Notes: a model not told the origin generated them from the letters alone. DNA of 54,474 nt from Algicola sp. (GCA_018222915.1 JAAEZI010000020.1:1-54474), one strand, 5' to 3'. Shown: positions 26,183 to 35,836, counted from the stretch's first letter. Program-made: numbers and translations.

Positions 26183-27150
26183 TATAAATCCGCTTTTTTC
26201 TTACCTAAATGTTCTAAAACCAATATGAGCGTGAAACCAATACACATGAAGATAAGTGCATATGCCCATTGACTGTCACCATTAAAGGATGTGGGTAAGA
26301 CGCTCTTATCTAAAACACTTACTTCTAATCCTTCGGAATTAATTCTTGTTTTTAGGACTTCTTTCCATGGCCATATTTTATTCAATGAGCCTATCATAAA
26401 TCCGGTAAGAATAGCTAATGTCAGATTTTTTTTATGCTTAAACATCCAATTTAGGATCTTCGAAAACACTTTCAGACCAACAATAGCACCAATACCAAGG
26501 AGACATAGCTTAAAGACCGCATCCTTTAATAGGTCAAAATTCCCAGTGGAAACACCTTCAACTAATGCATTTACCGTGTTAATAGCGGTTTCATATGCGC
26601 CAAGTATTAATAAAATAAAGGCTCCAGACACACCTGGTAAAATCATTGCAATGATTGCTATAAAACCACAAAACAGTAAATACAAAGAGCTATCCGGTGA
26701 TGCAAAGGGTTCGGCTAAAGTGATGAAGTAGGAGAGGATAGAAGCTATAACTACAGCTAAAATGATCATCGGTGACCATGATTTTATTTGTTTACCGATA
26801 TACCAAATACTTGCCAATACAAGGCCAAAAAAGAACGACCATAACAAGATAGGTTCATTATGTAATAACCATTTAATGAGTTTAGCTAATGATAAAATAC
26901 TAATCGCTATTCCAGAAAACAATGCAAGTAAAAAAGGGCCATTAATAGCGTGCCATGCGGCTTTTATGCCATGATGTTTCCATATTCTAAAGACGCTCAT
27001 ATCTAAGCGATCTATGCTTTCTATTAACTCTTCATAAATACCAGAAATGAAAGCAATTGTGCCGCCTGAAACACCTGGAACAACATCTGCTGCTCCCATG
27101 GCAATGCCCTTGAAGGTTACTAAAAGGTAGTCTTTGAATGTTCTTCGCAT
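26182..27150 (-). CDS. DUF368 membrane protein, PopT-type (copy 1)
   Basis: 322 residues, polytopic. The motif GAADVVPGVSGGTIAFISG is near residues 19-37 and MILPGVSGAFILLILGAYE is in the second half. Membership of the undecaprenyl-phosphate translocase family PopT/DUF368 is clear. First of a tandem pair with the downstream gene (TAATG overlap). Having two genes could mean a heteromer, different lipid carriers or different conditions of use; the sequence does not decide. Confidence 0.91.
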   Translation of the reverse strand: MRRTFKDYLLVTFKGIAMGAADVVPGVSGGTIAFISGIYEELIESIDRLDMSVFRIWKHHGIKAAWHAINGPFLLALFSGIAISILSLAKLIKWLLHNEPILLWSFFFGLVLASIWYIGKQIKSWSPMIILAVVIASILSYFITLAEPFASPDSSLYLLFCGFIAIIAMILPGVSGAFILLILGAYETAINTVNALVEGVSTGNFDLLKDAVFKLCLLGIGAIVGLKVFSKILNWMFKHKKNLTLAILTGFMIGSLNKIWPWKEVLKTRINSEGLEVSVLDKSVLPTSFNGDSQWAYALIFMCIGFTLILVLEHLGKKKADL

Positions 27151-27234
27151 GTGAAAGTCTAATGGCTTGCGTAAAAGTATGAAATTGTTGACGTTTTTTC
27201 GGTCGTTTCTTTCAAAAGAAAGTGAAGAAAGCTG

Positions 27235-28638
27235 TTATTTTCTTGTTTCTGAAATAACTTTTTGTACCGAAGGCTTTTGCAAGATATTTGGAAACAGTTC
27301 CTCTATAATAAAGTCATAGTCACTATTCAGTAATAACGCATTTTTCAGATGGTAATGACCTTTACTGCTTTCGTGCAATGTAAAATGTAAACCCGCTAAA
27401 CGAAATTCAATCTCTGCAGTTTCTGGATAAAATTCTGCTGCTTGAATCAAATTAATAACAGAGGCGTCATATTCTCCTAGCGAAATTAAAATATCAGCTC
27501 TAGACAACCATGTCTGAAGTTCATAATTACCCAAGTCTAAGGCTTTTTTATAGCCACGCTCAGCTTCTTCTAGAAAATTAAGTCGGTGATTTATTTGCGC
27601 ATAAAGTTTCCAGTATACAACATTTTCGCCATCAATATTAATCGCTTTGTTGATGTAAAACAATGCCTTTTGATAGTTTTGCTTTTTATTGTAAAACTTA
27701 GTGATCGCAATCCATCCTTTATCTAAAAGAGGATCTTCATGAACGGTTTTATAGTAATACTGTACTGCTAATTCATCGTTACCTAATTTGTCATAACAAT
27801 GACCAATTCGCAAAAGAGCAAAAGACGTAGGTTCATCTAATGCTAAGGTGATTTTATAGTTTTCAATCGCTTCGTGATACAGCTTCTTTTTCTCTAGTAC
27901 TTTTCCCTTCTCGAGATAAGCACCCACAAAACTATCATCTGAGATGATTGCAAAATCGAATGCTACTAAAGCCTTATCATAGTCTTTAATGGTAAAATAT
28001 TGTCGACCTAATTGATGCCAAGCGACTTCACAATAAGGATTTTTGTCTAAATAAGCATTCAGAAATGTAATAGCCTCATCATTTTCATCTAAGAAATCGT
28101 AACAGTAGATGATATTATACAAGGCAGAATAGTCCTCAAGATCAATATCCAAGCACTTTTTAAAATAAGATCGCGCATTATCGAATTGATCTAGGAATAG
28201 ATATTCCATACCTACCAATGCATATAAATCAGCGATACCTTCATCTTTGTCGGCGAGGTCAATCGCAGCCAATAAGGTATGAACTGCCTTTTCGTGTTCA
28301 TCTTGCTTAGAGAGCACATTGGCTTTTTGAATATAGATTTCTTCATTTAAGGGTTCCAAATTATGAAGCGCTTCAAGTAATCTATTGGCTTCATCAAATT
28401 TATTTTCCATAACAAACAATTCCGTTTGAAATAACTTCAAATTGGTGGAAGAAGGGTGTTGTTCTAAACCTAACTTGACAGCTTTTTTAGCTAAAGCTAT
28501 TTTACCGATTTCAAGATAATGATGAATAATGTTCTCGAATTCTGCTGAATCAAAGAATAAAACATTATTGGTTTTAAGCATCAATTCAAATCGGGTAAGC
28601 GAAATTTTGTTGTTGTCTTCAGGTAGACTAAACTCCAT
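27235..28638 (-). CDS. tetratricopeptide-repeat protein
   Basis: 467 residues from the ATG at 28638 (a TTG six bases upstream is less likely). Roughly ten to twelve 34-residue TPR units run almost end to end; examples are AWHQLGRQYFTIKDYDKALV and ALLRIGHCYDKLGNDELAV. There is no signal peptide or membrane segment, so it is a cytoplasmic scaffold. Partners are unknown. It lies upstream of the DUF368-aroE run with an 84-nt gap. The opening segment (MEFSLPEDNNKISLTRFELM) is, as I recall it, conserved among flavobacterial homologues. Confidence 0.88.
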   Translation of the reverse strand: MEFSLPEDNNKISLTRFELMLKTNNVLFFDSAEFENIIHHYLEIGKIALAKKAVKLGLEQHPSSTNLKLFQTELFVMENKFDEANRLLEALHNLEPLNEEIYIQKANVLSKQDEHEKAVHTLLAAIDLADKDEGIADLYALVGMEYLFLDQFDNARSYFKKCLDIDLEDYSALYNIIYCYDFLDENDEAITFLNAYLDKNPYCEVAWHQLGRQYFTIKDYDKALVAFDFAIISDDSFVGAYLEKGKVLEKKKLYHEAIENYKITLALDEPTSFALLRIGHCYDKLGNDELAVQYYYKTVHEDPLLDKGWIAITKFYNKKQNYQKALFYINKAINIDGENVVYWKLYAQINHRLNFLEEAERGYKKALDLGNYELQTWLSRADILISLGEYDASVINLIQAAEFYPETAEIEFRLAGLHFTLHESSKGHYHLKNALLLNSDYDFIIEELFPNILQKPSVQKVISETRK

Positions 28639-28807
28639 AAGCAAGTAGCATTGTTTGTTTAATTAAAAGTACTGTTATCGACTAAAATTTTGGATTTTTG
28701 AGTTTAATGTTTTCAACAAATTAATTAACAGCTTTAGTGTTGGTTAACATAAACCATTCTATATGTCAAAATATCAATCAATTATAATGAAGTTTTTAAT
28801 GCACAAA

Positions 28808-29989
28808 CTATGCCGAAATAGTATTTAAAACATTTAAAATGATCTGGCAACCAGCAATAATTTCATCGTTTGAAATGGTTAAAGGCGGTGTAATTCGGAT
28901 AGCACGTGGTTCAAAAAGTAGCCAAAACAATATTAATCCGTGTTGTTGACATGTTAAAATTACCTCATCTGCAATCGCTGAAGATGGCAAAATCGCTGCA
29001 AGCATAAGTCCTTTACCACGAATTTCAGTAATTAAAGGATGTTGTAAATGCTTACGGATAAGCGCTTCTTTTTCTAGGGTCTGAGCCATCAAGTTAGACG
29101 TCGTAATCTCTTTTACTGTAGCTAAAGCTGCGGCTGCAATCACAGGGTGACCGCCAAAAGTTGTGATGTGTCCTAATTTTGGTTGATCTTGAAGCAAACA
29201 CATGAGTTTATTAGAGGCTGTAAAGGCACCAACAGGCATGCCACCTCCAAGGCCTTTTCCAGTGACCAAAATATCTGGGATACAGTCGTAATTTTCAAAC
29301 CCAAAAAGTCGACCTGTTCTACCAAAACCCGGTTGTATTTCATCTAATATTAATAAGGCGCCAACACGTTCGCAGCGTGACTTTACCTTTTTGAGATAAT
29401 CTGCTTGAGGCTCGATAAAACCAGCACCACCTTGAATGGTTTCCAGAATAACTGCAGCAGTATCAGAATTGATGCTGTCGAGCTCTTCAACCTGATTAAA
29501 GTTGATAAAACTCACGCCAGGAATTAAAGGTCTAAAAGCTCGTTTTCTTTCTTCGGTACCCATGACACTCATAGCACCCATGGTATTTCCGTGATAGGCG
29601 TTATGAGCGGCAATAATATTTCCACGACCAGTAGCGCGTTTTGCTAATTTTATGGCGCCTTCAATGGCTTCTGTTCCAGAATTAGTGAAATACGTTGTCT
29701 CCAGACTCTTTGGAAGGTGTTGCGCTAAAAGTTTCGCCAGTTCTACAGCAGGTTCTTGGATATATTCGCCATAGACCATGACGTGCATGTAACGGTCTAA
29801 TTGTGTTTTAATAGCATTCACGACCTTAGGATGTCGGTGACCTAAACTACAAGCTGAAACACCTGCTACAAAATCAAGATACGCTTTACCATCTGCGTCG
29901 TAAATATAAGATCCTTCAGCATGAGAAATGGTCATGGCTAAAGGATGTGGTGTTGTTTGAGCTTGATATTTAAGAAAATCTGCTTTCAC
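28808..29989 (-). CDS. class III pyridoxal-phosphate aminotransferase
   Basis: 393 residues of the fold-type I class III aminotransferase family (acetylornithine/4-aminobutyrate type). The motifs are FTNSGTEAIEGAIKLAK (101-117), LDEIQPGFGRTG (215-226) and the PLP lysine K245 in VTGKGLGGGMP. The donor and acceptor are not evident. There is no arginine gene nearby, so ArgD is not assigned. It overlaps the OstA-like gene by 1 nt, so it is translated from the same message. Confidence 0.88.
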   Translation of the reverse strand: MKADFLKYQAQTTPHPLAMTISHAEGSYIYDADGKAYLDFVAGVSACSLGHRHPKVVNAIKTQLDRYMHVMVYGEYIQEPAVELAKLLAQHLPKSLETTYFTNSGTEAIEGAIKLAKRATGRGNIIAAHNAYHGNTMGAMSVMGTEERKRAFRPLIPGVSFINFNQVEELDSINSDTAAVILETIQGGAGFIEPQADYLKKVKSRCERVGALLILDEIQPGFGRTGRLFGFENYDCIPDILVTGKGLGGGMPVGAFTASNKLMCLLQDQPKLGHITTFGGHPVIAAAALATVKEITTSNLMAQTLEKEALIRKHLQHPLITEIRGKGLMLAAILPSSAIADEVILTCQQHGLILFWLLFEPRAIRITPPLTISNDEIIAGCQIILNVLNTISA

Positions 29990-31794
29990 TAATTCCCTTT
30001 TTTATTAATTAAAGGAGCATTCAATTTAGGCGTCTTCTTTTTTGTTTGGTCTTGCTTAGGTTGAATTTTTTTAAAACTCTTTAGCTGCCTTCCTGCCTTA
30101 TTGACTTCGTCTTTATCTTTTTTGCCAGCTTCCTCCACACGTTCTAACAACGCTTCATTAATAAACTCTTCATCTTCAACAAATGGTGCTAACCCTTTAA
30201 TTGTAGGAAGTATTAAAGGTGGATCATCGCTAAACAAATCTTCAACACTTATGGGTCGTTCATCGCCTCGCCAATCAAATCCACGAAACCTTCGGGCATT
30301 TTCAGGAAATTGAGACTCAGGATAAATATCGCCATCTATTTGATTGATTAAAGTAATGTTCTTATAAGGCCCATCAAATTGTAAATTAATACTTCCAGAT
30401 TTCGATTTGTTAATCCCTATTAATGTCGTATCTGTTTCATTTCGCGTATAATAAATGACTTCAGCATTTTTGATAATATCCACATTATACAATTCATTAT
30501 CCTCAAAGAGTCCAATGAGTTTTTGTCCTTTAATCTGATTATAACCATCCTGACTTAGTGTGTCTTTACTTATCAGAAAGGCATTGTCGAAAACTTTAAG
30601 AGAGTCCAGTTGTTCTTTTTCTACATTCGAAATGAGGTGAATCGTGTCGCCCGTCATTTGATTTCCTAAATTCCAGATGATTGGTTTCCGTTTGGTTGAA
30701 AAGGCATCACCATCTGAAAATCGTTTTAAATTGATGAGTTGTGTTAAACCAGTTTTGTGATCTGCATGTATAGAATCTGCCTTACCACTCATGTCACTTT
30801 TATACATCTTGGCATTGTAATAGGCTCTTGTAATCCGGTGTTCGGGTTTTCCAGTCACCATTAAGGTATCTGCATGAATGTAGATGGAATCTTTTTCTTG
30901 AACTGAAATTGCCAGTGCTCTTTTTGTAATGAATACCGAGTCTTTGGCACGAAACACTTCTGCATAGTGTCCTTTGATCACACTATTGTTGATCGTATCT
31001 GTGACTTTAATATTGTTTGATGCCGAAGCAAAACTTTTATTCCTATCAAAATAGAGGCTATCACCTTCAATTTCGCGATTATCATAATTGATTTTTGAAT
31101 TCTTTATAAAGTAGCCGGTGTCATTATTGGTATCATAAAAACCACGTTCACAATAGATTTTGCTGACATCACCAACAATAGTCGAAGGTCCATACATATA
31201 GGCATGTCCTGTTTCAGAATAAAAGTCAAGTTGATTGGTCTCAAGTGTGTATTCGGGATTGACTAATACAACATCCTTCAAAAAGCGATATTTACTGTCA
31301 TTCATGTAGTAACGACCTATCTGACTTGTAATTGTCCCTGAGGAATCACGAACCACTTTTCCTTTGCTTTTGTAATACGCTTGTTGTTTGATCCTATTAA
31401 AATACAGTGTGTCTGTAGTTAACACCGATTGCGGTTCTGTTAAAACAACATCACCAGCAGCAAAAGCGAGTTGTGTAATCCCACTATATTCTACATATTT
31501 GGAGGTCATATTAATAGTGTCGCCTTGTTTCATTCGTACATTACTAAAAGCCTCAATGAAGTCTTCATTCTGATAATACAAGGCCTTATCACACCACATG
31601 TCTACACCTTCATGAACAATATGTATTTGGGATTGATCACTTCTTACAAACGTCACGACGTTCGGACCAGTTAGGGAATCCTTAACCGTAAAACCTGAAT
31701 ATTCGATATATATTTTTTTTGGTTTCTGAGAATAGGAGTAGAGTGCTGATAAACAACAGGCTGCGACAAGTATATATCTAAAAACTAGATTCAA
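29989..31794 (-). CDS. OstA/LptA-like LPS-transport protein
   Basis: 601 residues with a signal peptide ending LYSYSQK. The mature protein is built of repeating beta-strands of the OstA/LptA (beta-jellyroll) type with recurring AxxY/LYFxR/K elements such as DTLYFNRIKQQAYYKSKGKV. This large OstA-like form is typical of Bacteroidota. The protein probably resides in the periplasm or outer membrane, bridging LPS transport. It is the second gene after purA with its own promoter element. It ends in a lysine/proline-rich tail. Function in LPS export is inferred from the fold. Confidence 0.85.
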   Translation of the reverse strand: MNLVFRYILVAACCLSALYSYSQKPKKIYIEYSGFTVKDSLTGPNVVTFVRSDQSQIHIVHEGVDMWCDKALYYQNEDFIEAFSNVRMKQGDTINMTSKYVEYSGITQLAFAAGDVVLTEPQSVLTTDTLYFNRIKQQAYYKSKGKVVRDSSGTITSQIGRYYMNDSKYRFLKDVVLVNPEYTLETNQLDFYSETGHAYMYGPSTIVGDVSKIYCERGFYDTNNDTGYFIKNSKINYDNREIEGDSLYFDRNKSFASASNNIKVTDTINNSVIKGHYAEVFRAKDSVFITKRALAISVQEKDSIYIHADTLMVTGKPEHRITRAYYNAKMYKSDMSGKADSIHADHKTGLTQLINLKRFSDGDAFSTKRKPIIWNLGNQMTGDTIHLISNVEKEQLDSLKVFDNAFLISKDTLSQDGYNQIKGQKLIGLFEDNELYNVDIIKNAEVIYYTRNETDTTLIGINKSKSGSINLQFDGPYKNITLINQIDGDIYPESQFPENARRFRGFDWRGDERPISVEDLFSDDPPLILPTIKGLAPFVEDEEFINEALLERVEEAGKKDKDEVNKAGRQLKSFKKIQPKQDQTKKKTPKLNAPLINKKGN

Positions 31795-31811
31795 GGTAAA
31801 TGGTTTTATGC

Positions 31812-31819
31812 CAAAAATA
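31812..31819 (-). promoter_or_regulatory. -7 promoter element for OstA-like gene
   Basis: Minus-strand TATTTTTG is an exact TAnnTTTG match, 17 nt before the ATG at 31794, in the 70-nt gap after purA. Confidence 0.5.
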
Positions 31820-31864
31820 ACTATAATCCTATGGGAAAAGTATGCCTTAACAGATTTTTAATAC

Positions 31865-33136
31865 CTATCTATTGATGGTCTGTGTTCTATCAGGACCAAC
31901 AGAAACAATGGTGATTGGGATTTCCAATTCCTTTTCGAGAAAAGAAATGTAATCATTCAATTCTTTTGGGAATTCAGAAACCGCACGCATTTTAGTAAGG
32001 TCTTCTTTCCAGCCTTTAAATTCTGTGTAGATAGGTGTAACGTTCTCTTCTTCAATATTGAATGGCAAATGAGAAATCACTTCGCCTTTATAATTATAGG
32101 CTGTACAGACTTTTAAAGTTTTAAAACCAGAGAGTACATCACCTTTCATCATACTTAATTGTGTAACGCCATTCACTTGGCAAGCATATTTCAAAGCGAC
32201 TAAATCCAACCATCCGCAACGTCTTGGACGCCCAGTAACTGCTCCAAATTCATGACCAATTCGCGCCATTTCAGCACCAGTGTCATCAAATAATTCGGTA
32301 GGGAAGGGACCAGATCCTACACGAGTTGTATACGCTTTAAAAATTCCAAAAACTTCACCAATTTTATTCGGTGCCACACCAAGACCTGTACAAGCGCCAG
32401 ATGCTGTGGTATTGGATGATGTTACGAATGGATACGTTCCAAAATCTATATCCAGTAAGGAACCTTGTGCACCTTCGGCCAGAATTGTTTGGTCGTTTTT
32501 GAGGGCTTGATTTAAATACTCTTCACTATCAATAAACTGAAGCTCTTTAAGTCGTTCTACGGCTGCAAAAAACTCATCTTCTAATTCTTTTAAATTGTAT
32601 TGGATATCGACGTTGTAGAATCCAATCATCGCTTCGTGTTTATTCGCAAGCGCTCGGTATTTTTCCTTCCAATTGGGCAGTTCTAGATCGCCAATTCTAA
32701 TACCGTTGCGACCCGTTTTATCCATATATGTTGGTCCAATGCCTTTCAACGTTGAACCAATCTTTGCTTTGCCTTTAGCCGTCTCTGAAGCTGCATCCAA
32801 TAATCGGTGTGTTGGTAATATCACGTGTGCTTTACGTGAGATGATGAGTTTGGCTTTATAATCAATATCGAATTGATCGAGACCATCTAATTCTTGAACA
32901 AATACCACAGGATCTATGACCACACCATTCCCAATAACATTGATAGAATCGCTATGAAAAATACCAGAAGGAATCGTTCTTAAGACATGTTTGATGCCAT
33001 CAAATTCTAAGGTGTGTCCTGCATTTGGTCCACCTTGAAAACGTGCAATAATGTTGTATTTGGAGGTGAGTACATCGACAATTTTTCCTTTGCCTTCATC
33101 GCCCCATTGTAATCCTAGTAGTAAATCTACTGCCAT
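31865..33136 (-). CDS. purA: adenylosuccinate synthase
   Basis: 423 residues, full length. Catalyses GTP-dependent formation of adenylosuccinate from IMP and aspartate, the first committed step to AMP. The GTP-binding loop QWGDEGKGK (residues 10-18) carries the catalytic Asp; NAGHTL follows and the C-terminal SVGPDRTQTI is normal. The gene lies 12 nt after fur in one operon with the RSH gene. Purine synthesis next to (p)ppGpp metabolism is sensible because ppGpp inhibits PurA in E. coli. Confidence 0.97.
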   Translation of the reverse strand: MAVDLLLGLQWGDEGKGKIVDVLTSKYNIIARFQGGPNAGHTLEFDGIKHVLRTIPSGIFHSDSINVIGNGVVIDPVVFVQELDGLDQFDIDYKAKLIISRKAHVILPTHRLLDAASETAKGKAKIGSTLKGIGPTYMDKTGRNGIRIGDLELPNWKEKYRALANKHEAMIGFYNVDIQYNLKELEDEFFAAVERLKELQFIDSEEYLNQALKNDQTILAEGAQGSLLDIDFGTYPFVTSSNTTASGACTGLGVAPNKIGEVFGIFKAYTTRVGSGPFPTELFDDTGAEMARIGHEFGAVTGRPRRCGWLDLVALKYACQVNGVTQLSMMKGDVLSGFKTLKVCTAYNYKGEVISHLPFNIEEENVTPIYTEFKGWKEDLTKMRAVSEFPKELNDYISFLEKELEIPITIVSVGPDRTQTINR

Positions 33137-33148
33137 TTTGTAATTAAA

Positions 33149-33604
33149 TTAGTTGGTTGGTTTATTTTTTGTGCCGTAAAAATAGAGGGAGTGGTTTGAG
33201 ATGGAAATATCAAACACCTCTTCAATTGTTTTTTTTATGCTTTGAATTCGAGGATCGCAGAATTCGATAACTTCACCACTGTCGGTTAAGATGACGTGAT
33301 CGTGTTGTTTGTCGAAATAAGACTTTTCATAATGTGCTTGATTCTGACCAAATTGGTGTTTTCTAACCAAAGCACATTCCATCAAAATCTCAATCGTATT
33401 ATAAAGGGTTGCACGACTTACTCTGTAGTTCTTGTTTTTCATTTTGATATACAATGATTCTATATCAAAATGTTCTTCACTATCATATATCTCTTGAAGA
33501 ATAGCATAGCGCTCAGGCGTTTTTCTATGCCCTTTTTCCTCAAGAAACTTTGTAAAGACGTTTTTTACAATCTCTTGATTTGTCTGTTCTGTTTTCTTAC
33601 TCAT
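33149..33604 (-). CDS. fur: Fur-family transcriptional regulator
   Basis: 151 residues. The DNA-binding winged helix has [13 protein letters not shown] (62-74); the dimerisation part has [17 protein letters not shown] (101-117) and [10 protein letters not shown]. Unlike E. coli Fur, the CxxC pair of the structural zinc site is missing (ILTDSGEV in place of ICLDCGKV), and no C-terminal cysteines follow; H101 and H103 of the regulatory site are kept. It probably controls iron uptake using a cysteine-free zinc or single-metal dimer, though PerR or Zur specificity cannot be excluded. It lies between RSH and purA. Confidence 0.92.
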   Translation of the reverse strand: MSKKTEQTNQEIVKNVFTKFLEEKGHRKTPERYAILQEIYDSEEHFDIESLYIKMKNKNYRVSRATLYNTIEILMECALVRKHQFGQNQAHYEKSYFDKQHDHVILTDSGEVIEFCDPRIQSIKKTIEEVFDISISNHSLYFYGTKNKPTN

Positions 33605-33615
33605 AATTCAAGGTG

Positions 33616-33623
33616 CAAATTTA
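33616..33623 (-). promoter_or_regulatory. -7 promoter element for fur-purA
   Basis: Minus-strand TAAATTTG is an exact TAnnTTTG match followed by CA. It lies 12 nt before the fur ATG, so a promoter here would give a very short leader of about 6 nt. No clear -33 box. Confidence 0.45.
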
Positions 33624-33631
33624 CACAATTT

Positions 33632-35836
33632 TTATACTCTACTAACTTTATCTATCCCATTAATTTTTTTGAGATTTTCTATCAGCTTATTGAGCATCGT
33701 ATTGTTCGTAACCACAACATTGATTTTACCTGTGAACACGCCGTCATCAGATTCAAAACTGATACTTTTCATATTCACATGCATGTTGGAAGAAATGACT
33801 TTGGTGATATTATTGACCAATCCTAAATTGTCAATTCCAGAGAGTTTGATTTGTGTTGCAAACTCTTGTTGTGAAGAGTCAATCCATTTTGCTTGCATGA
33901 TGCGATACGCATAATTAGATTGCAAGCTTAAGGCATTTGGACAATTTTTCTTGTGAACTTTTATGCCATCATTAATAGTTAAAAAGCCAAATACAGGATC
34001 TCCTGGAATAGGATTACAGCATTCAGACAATTTATAATCTAATTTCTGTTCTTCTTTTCCAAATACTAGTTGATCATACTTAGAAGTAATCTCGTCCTTA
34101 TCCAAATCTGGAGCAACTGTTGGTTTCCGTATTTTGTTTTTGATGTAACTCATAAACATATTACTACGGGACGATGCGTAATCTTTGAGCATTTTATTAT
34201 CGATGGTACCTATGCCAACACGGTAGAATAAATCCAAACTGGTTTTCAGTTTAAAGTAATTAACCATCTCGTTCACAGATTTTTCATCTAGGGAAATTTT
34301 AAGTTGTTTTAGTTTTCGTCTTAAAATTTCCTTGCCTTCTTCAGCCACGTCTTTCTTCTCCGCTTTTAGAGACGATTTGATTTTACTTCTCGCTCTTGCT
34401 GTTGTCGCATAATCCAACCAGTTTCTGTTTGGCTTAACAGTTTCTGAAGTTAATATTTCAACTTGCTCACCACTATTTAATTCATAACTTAAAGGCACTA
34501 ATTTTCCGTTGACTTTAGCGCCTCTTGTTTTCATACCAACTTCTGTATGAATACTAAACGCAAAATCTAGAGGTGTAGCTCCTTTAGGAAGTGATTTGAG
34601 TTCACCTTTAGGAGAGAATACGAATATTTCTTTGGAATATAAATTCAGTTTGAATTGTTCAACAAAATCAACAGCATTGGTTTCATTGCTTTCTAAAGCT
34701 TCCTGAAGTTTATCTATCCATGTATCTAAAGCATCTTCTGCATTTCCTTGCTTATACTTGTAGTGAGCAGCATAGCCTTTTTCAGCTATTTCGTTCATAC
34801 GTTCACTTCGAATTTGAACTTCTACCCAGCGACTTTTAGGTCCCATAACTGTAATGTGAAGTGCTTCATAACCTGTAGATTTTGGTGATGAAATCCAATC
34901 TCTTAATCTGGTTGGGTTAGGAATAAAATTATCAGTCACTATGGAATAGATTTTCCAAGCCAAGAATTTTTCGTTTTTATAATCGGATTTATAAATAATC
35001 CTGACAGCAAATTTGTCGTAAACTTCATCAAAATCGACACCTTGTTTTACAATTTTCTTTCGAATCGAGTAAATGGATTTTGGTCGCCCTTTGATTTCAT
35101 AATTCAAGCCTTCTTTATCTAAAGAATCTTCAATGGCCTTAGAGAAGGTCTTGATATATTCATCTTGCGCTTCTTTACTTTCCTGCATTTTCTCCAAAAG
35201 ATCATTGTACACTTCGGGTTCTGTGTACTTTAATCCAAGATCTTCGAGTTCTGTTTTTATGTTGTAGAGTCCAATTCTATGGGCTAAAGGGGCATAAATG
35301 TATAAGGTTTCAGAGGCTATTTTTTCTTGCTTATCGCGACGCATGGAATCCATAGTCTGCATATTGTGAAGCCGATCTGCTATTTTTATAATAATCACAC
35401 GCACATCGTCATTGAGCGTTAGGAGCATTTTTCGGAAATTCTCAGCTTGTGTCGAGACGTTTGCGTCTTTACTTAAAGAGGAAATCTTCGTTAATCCATC
35501 TACAATGCGTGCTACGGTTTCACCGAACAAGCGTTCGATATCATCGATACTGTAATCGGGATTATCTTCAACCACATCATGAAGTAGCGCTGCTGCAATA
35601 CAAGTACCATCAAGACCAATTTCACTTGCTACAATTTTTGCCACAGCAATAGGGTGGAAGATATAGGCTTCTCCAGATTTACGACGCTGATTTTTATGGG
35701 CATCCAAAGCCACCTCAAAGGCATGGCGAATGAGTTTTTTATCTTCTTTGGTAAGCGTTTGGTAACTTACTTTAAGAAGCTCCTTGTAGGCTTTAGCAAT
35801 TTCAGCATTTTCTTTTTCTATAGCTTCTTCTGTCAT
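33632..35836 (-). CDS. bifunctional (p)ppGpp synthetase/hydrolase (RSH)
   Basis: 734 residues with all RSH domains. The hydrolase HD domain is intact: H61, then ALLHDVVEDN with the HD and ED pairs (86-91). The synthetase domain follows (RPKSIYSIRKK, DKFAVRII, STGYEALHITVMGP, near 255-355). TGS (EIFVFSPKGELKSLPKGATPLDFA, here cited by its key residues only) is near 405-465, and an ACT domain ends the protein (near 655-734). The enzyme makes and degrades the stringent-response alarmone. In Bacteroidota a single full-length RSH is common. It lies 76 nt after the M48 gene and 27 nt before fur. Confidence 0.96.
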   Translation of the reverse strand: MTEEAIEKENAEIAKAYKELLKVSYQTLTKEDKKLIRHAFEVALDAHKNQRRKSGEAYIFHPIAVAKIVASEIGLDGTCIAAALLHDVVEDNPDYSIDDIERLFGETVARIVDGLTKISSLSKDANVSTQAENFRKMLLTLNDDVRVIIIKIADRLHNMQTMDSMRRDKQEKIASETLYIYAPLAHRIGLYNIKTELEDLGLKYTEPEVYNDLLEKMQESKEAQDEYIKTFSKAIEDSLDKEGLNYEIKGRPKSIYSIRKKIVKQGVDFDEVYDKFAVRIIYKSDYKNEKFLAWKIYSIVTDNFIPNPTRLRDWISSPKSTGYEALHITVMGPKSRWVEVQIRSERMNEIAEKGYAAHYKYKQGNAEDALDTWIDKLQEALESNETNAVDFVEQFKLNLYSKEIFVFSPKGELKSLPKGATPLDFAFSIHTEVGMKTRGAKVNGKLVPLSYELNSGEQVEILTSETVKPNRNWLDYATTARARSKIKSSLKAEKKDVAEEGKEILRRKLKQLKISLDEKSVNEMVNYFKLKTSLDLFYRVGIGTIDNKMLKDYASSRSNMFMSYIKNKIRKPTVAPDLDKDEITSKYDQLVFGKEEQKLDYKLSECCNPIPGDPVFGFLTINDGIKVHKKNCPNALSLQSNYAYRIMQAKWIDSSQQEFATQIKLSGIDNLGLVNNITKVISSNMHVNMKSISFESDDGVFTGKINVVVTNNTMLNKLIENLKKINGIDKVSRV

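Noticed and set aside
26291-26731. A 146-residue plus-strand frame within the DUF368 gene
   Set aside because: Antisense to a well supported membrane protein, with no recognisable motif; a shadow frame.
28808-29989. Assignment of the aminotransferase as ArgD or KdnA
   Set aside because: No arginine genes are adjacent, and KdnA belongs to the DegT type, unlike this class III enzyme.
33149-33604. A Zur or PerR identity for the Fur protein
   Set aside because: Specificity cannot be read from the sequence with the cysteines missing; kept as fur-family only.
33470-33914. Plus-strand frames opposite fur and the RSH gene
   Set aside because: Both sense genes are strongly supported by domains, and the frames have no coding features.
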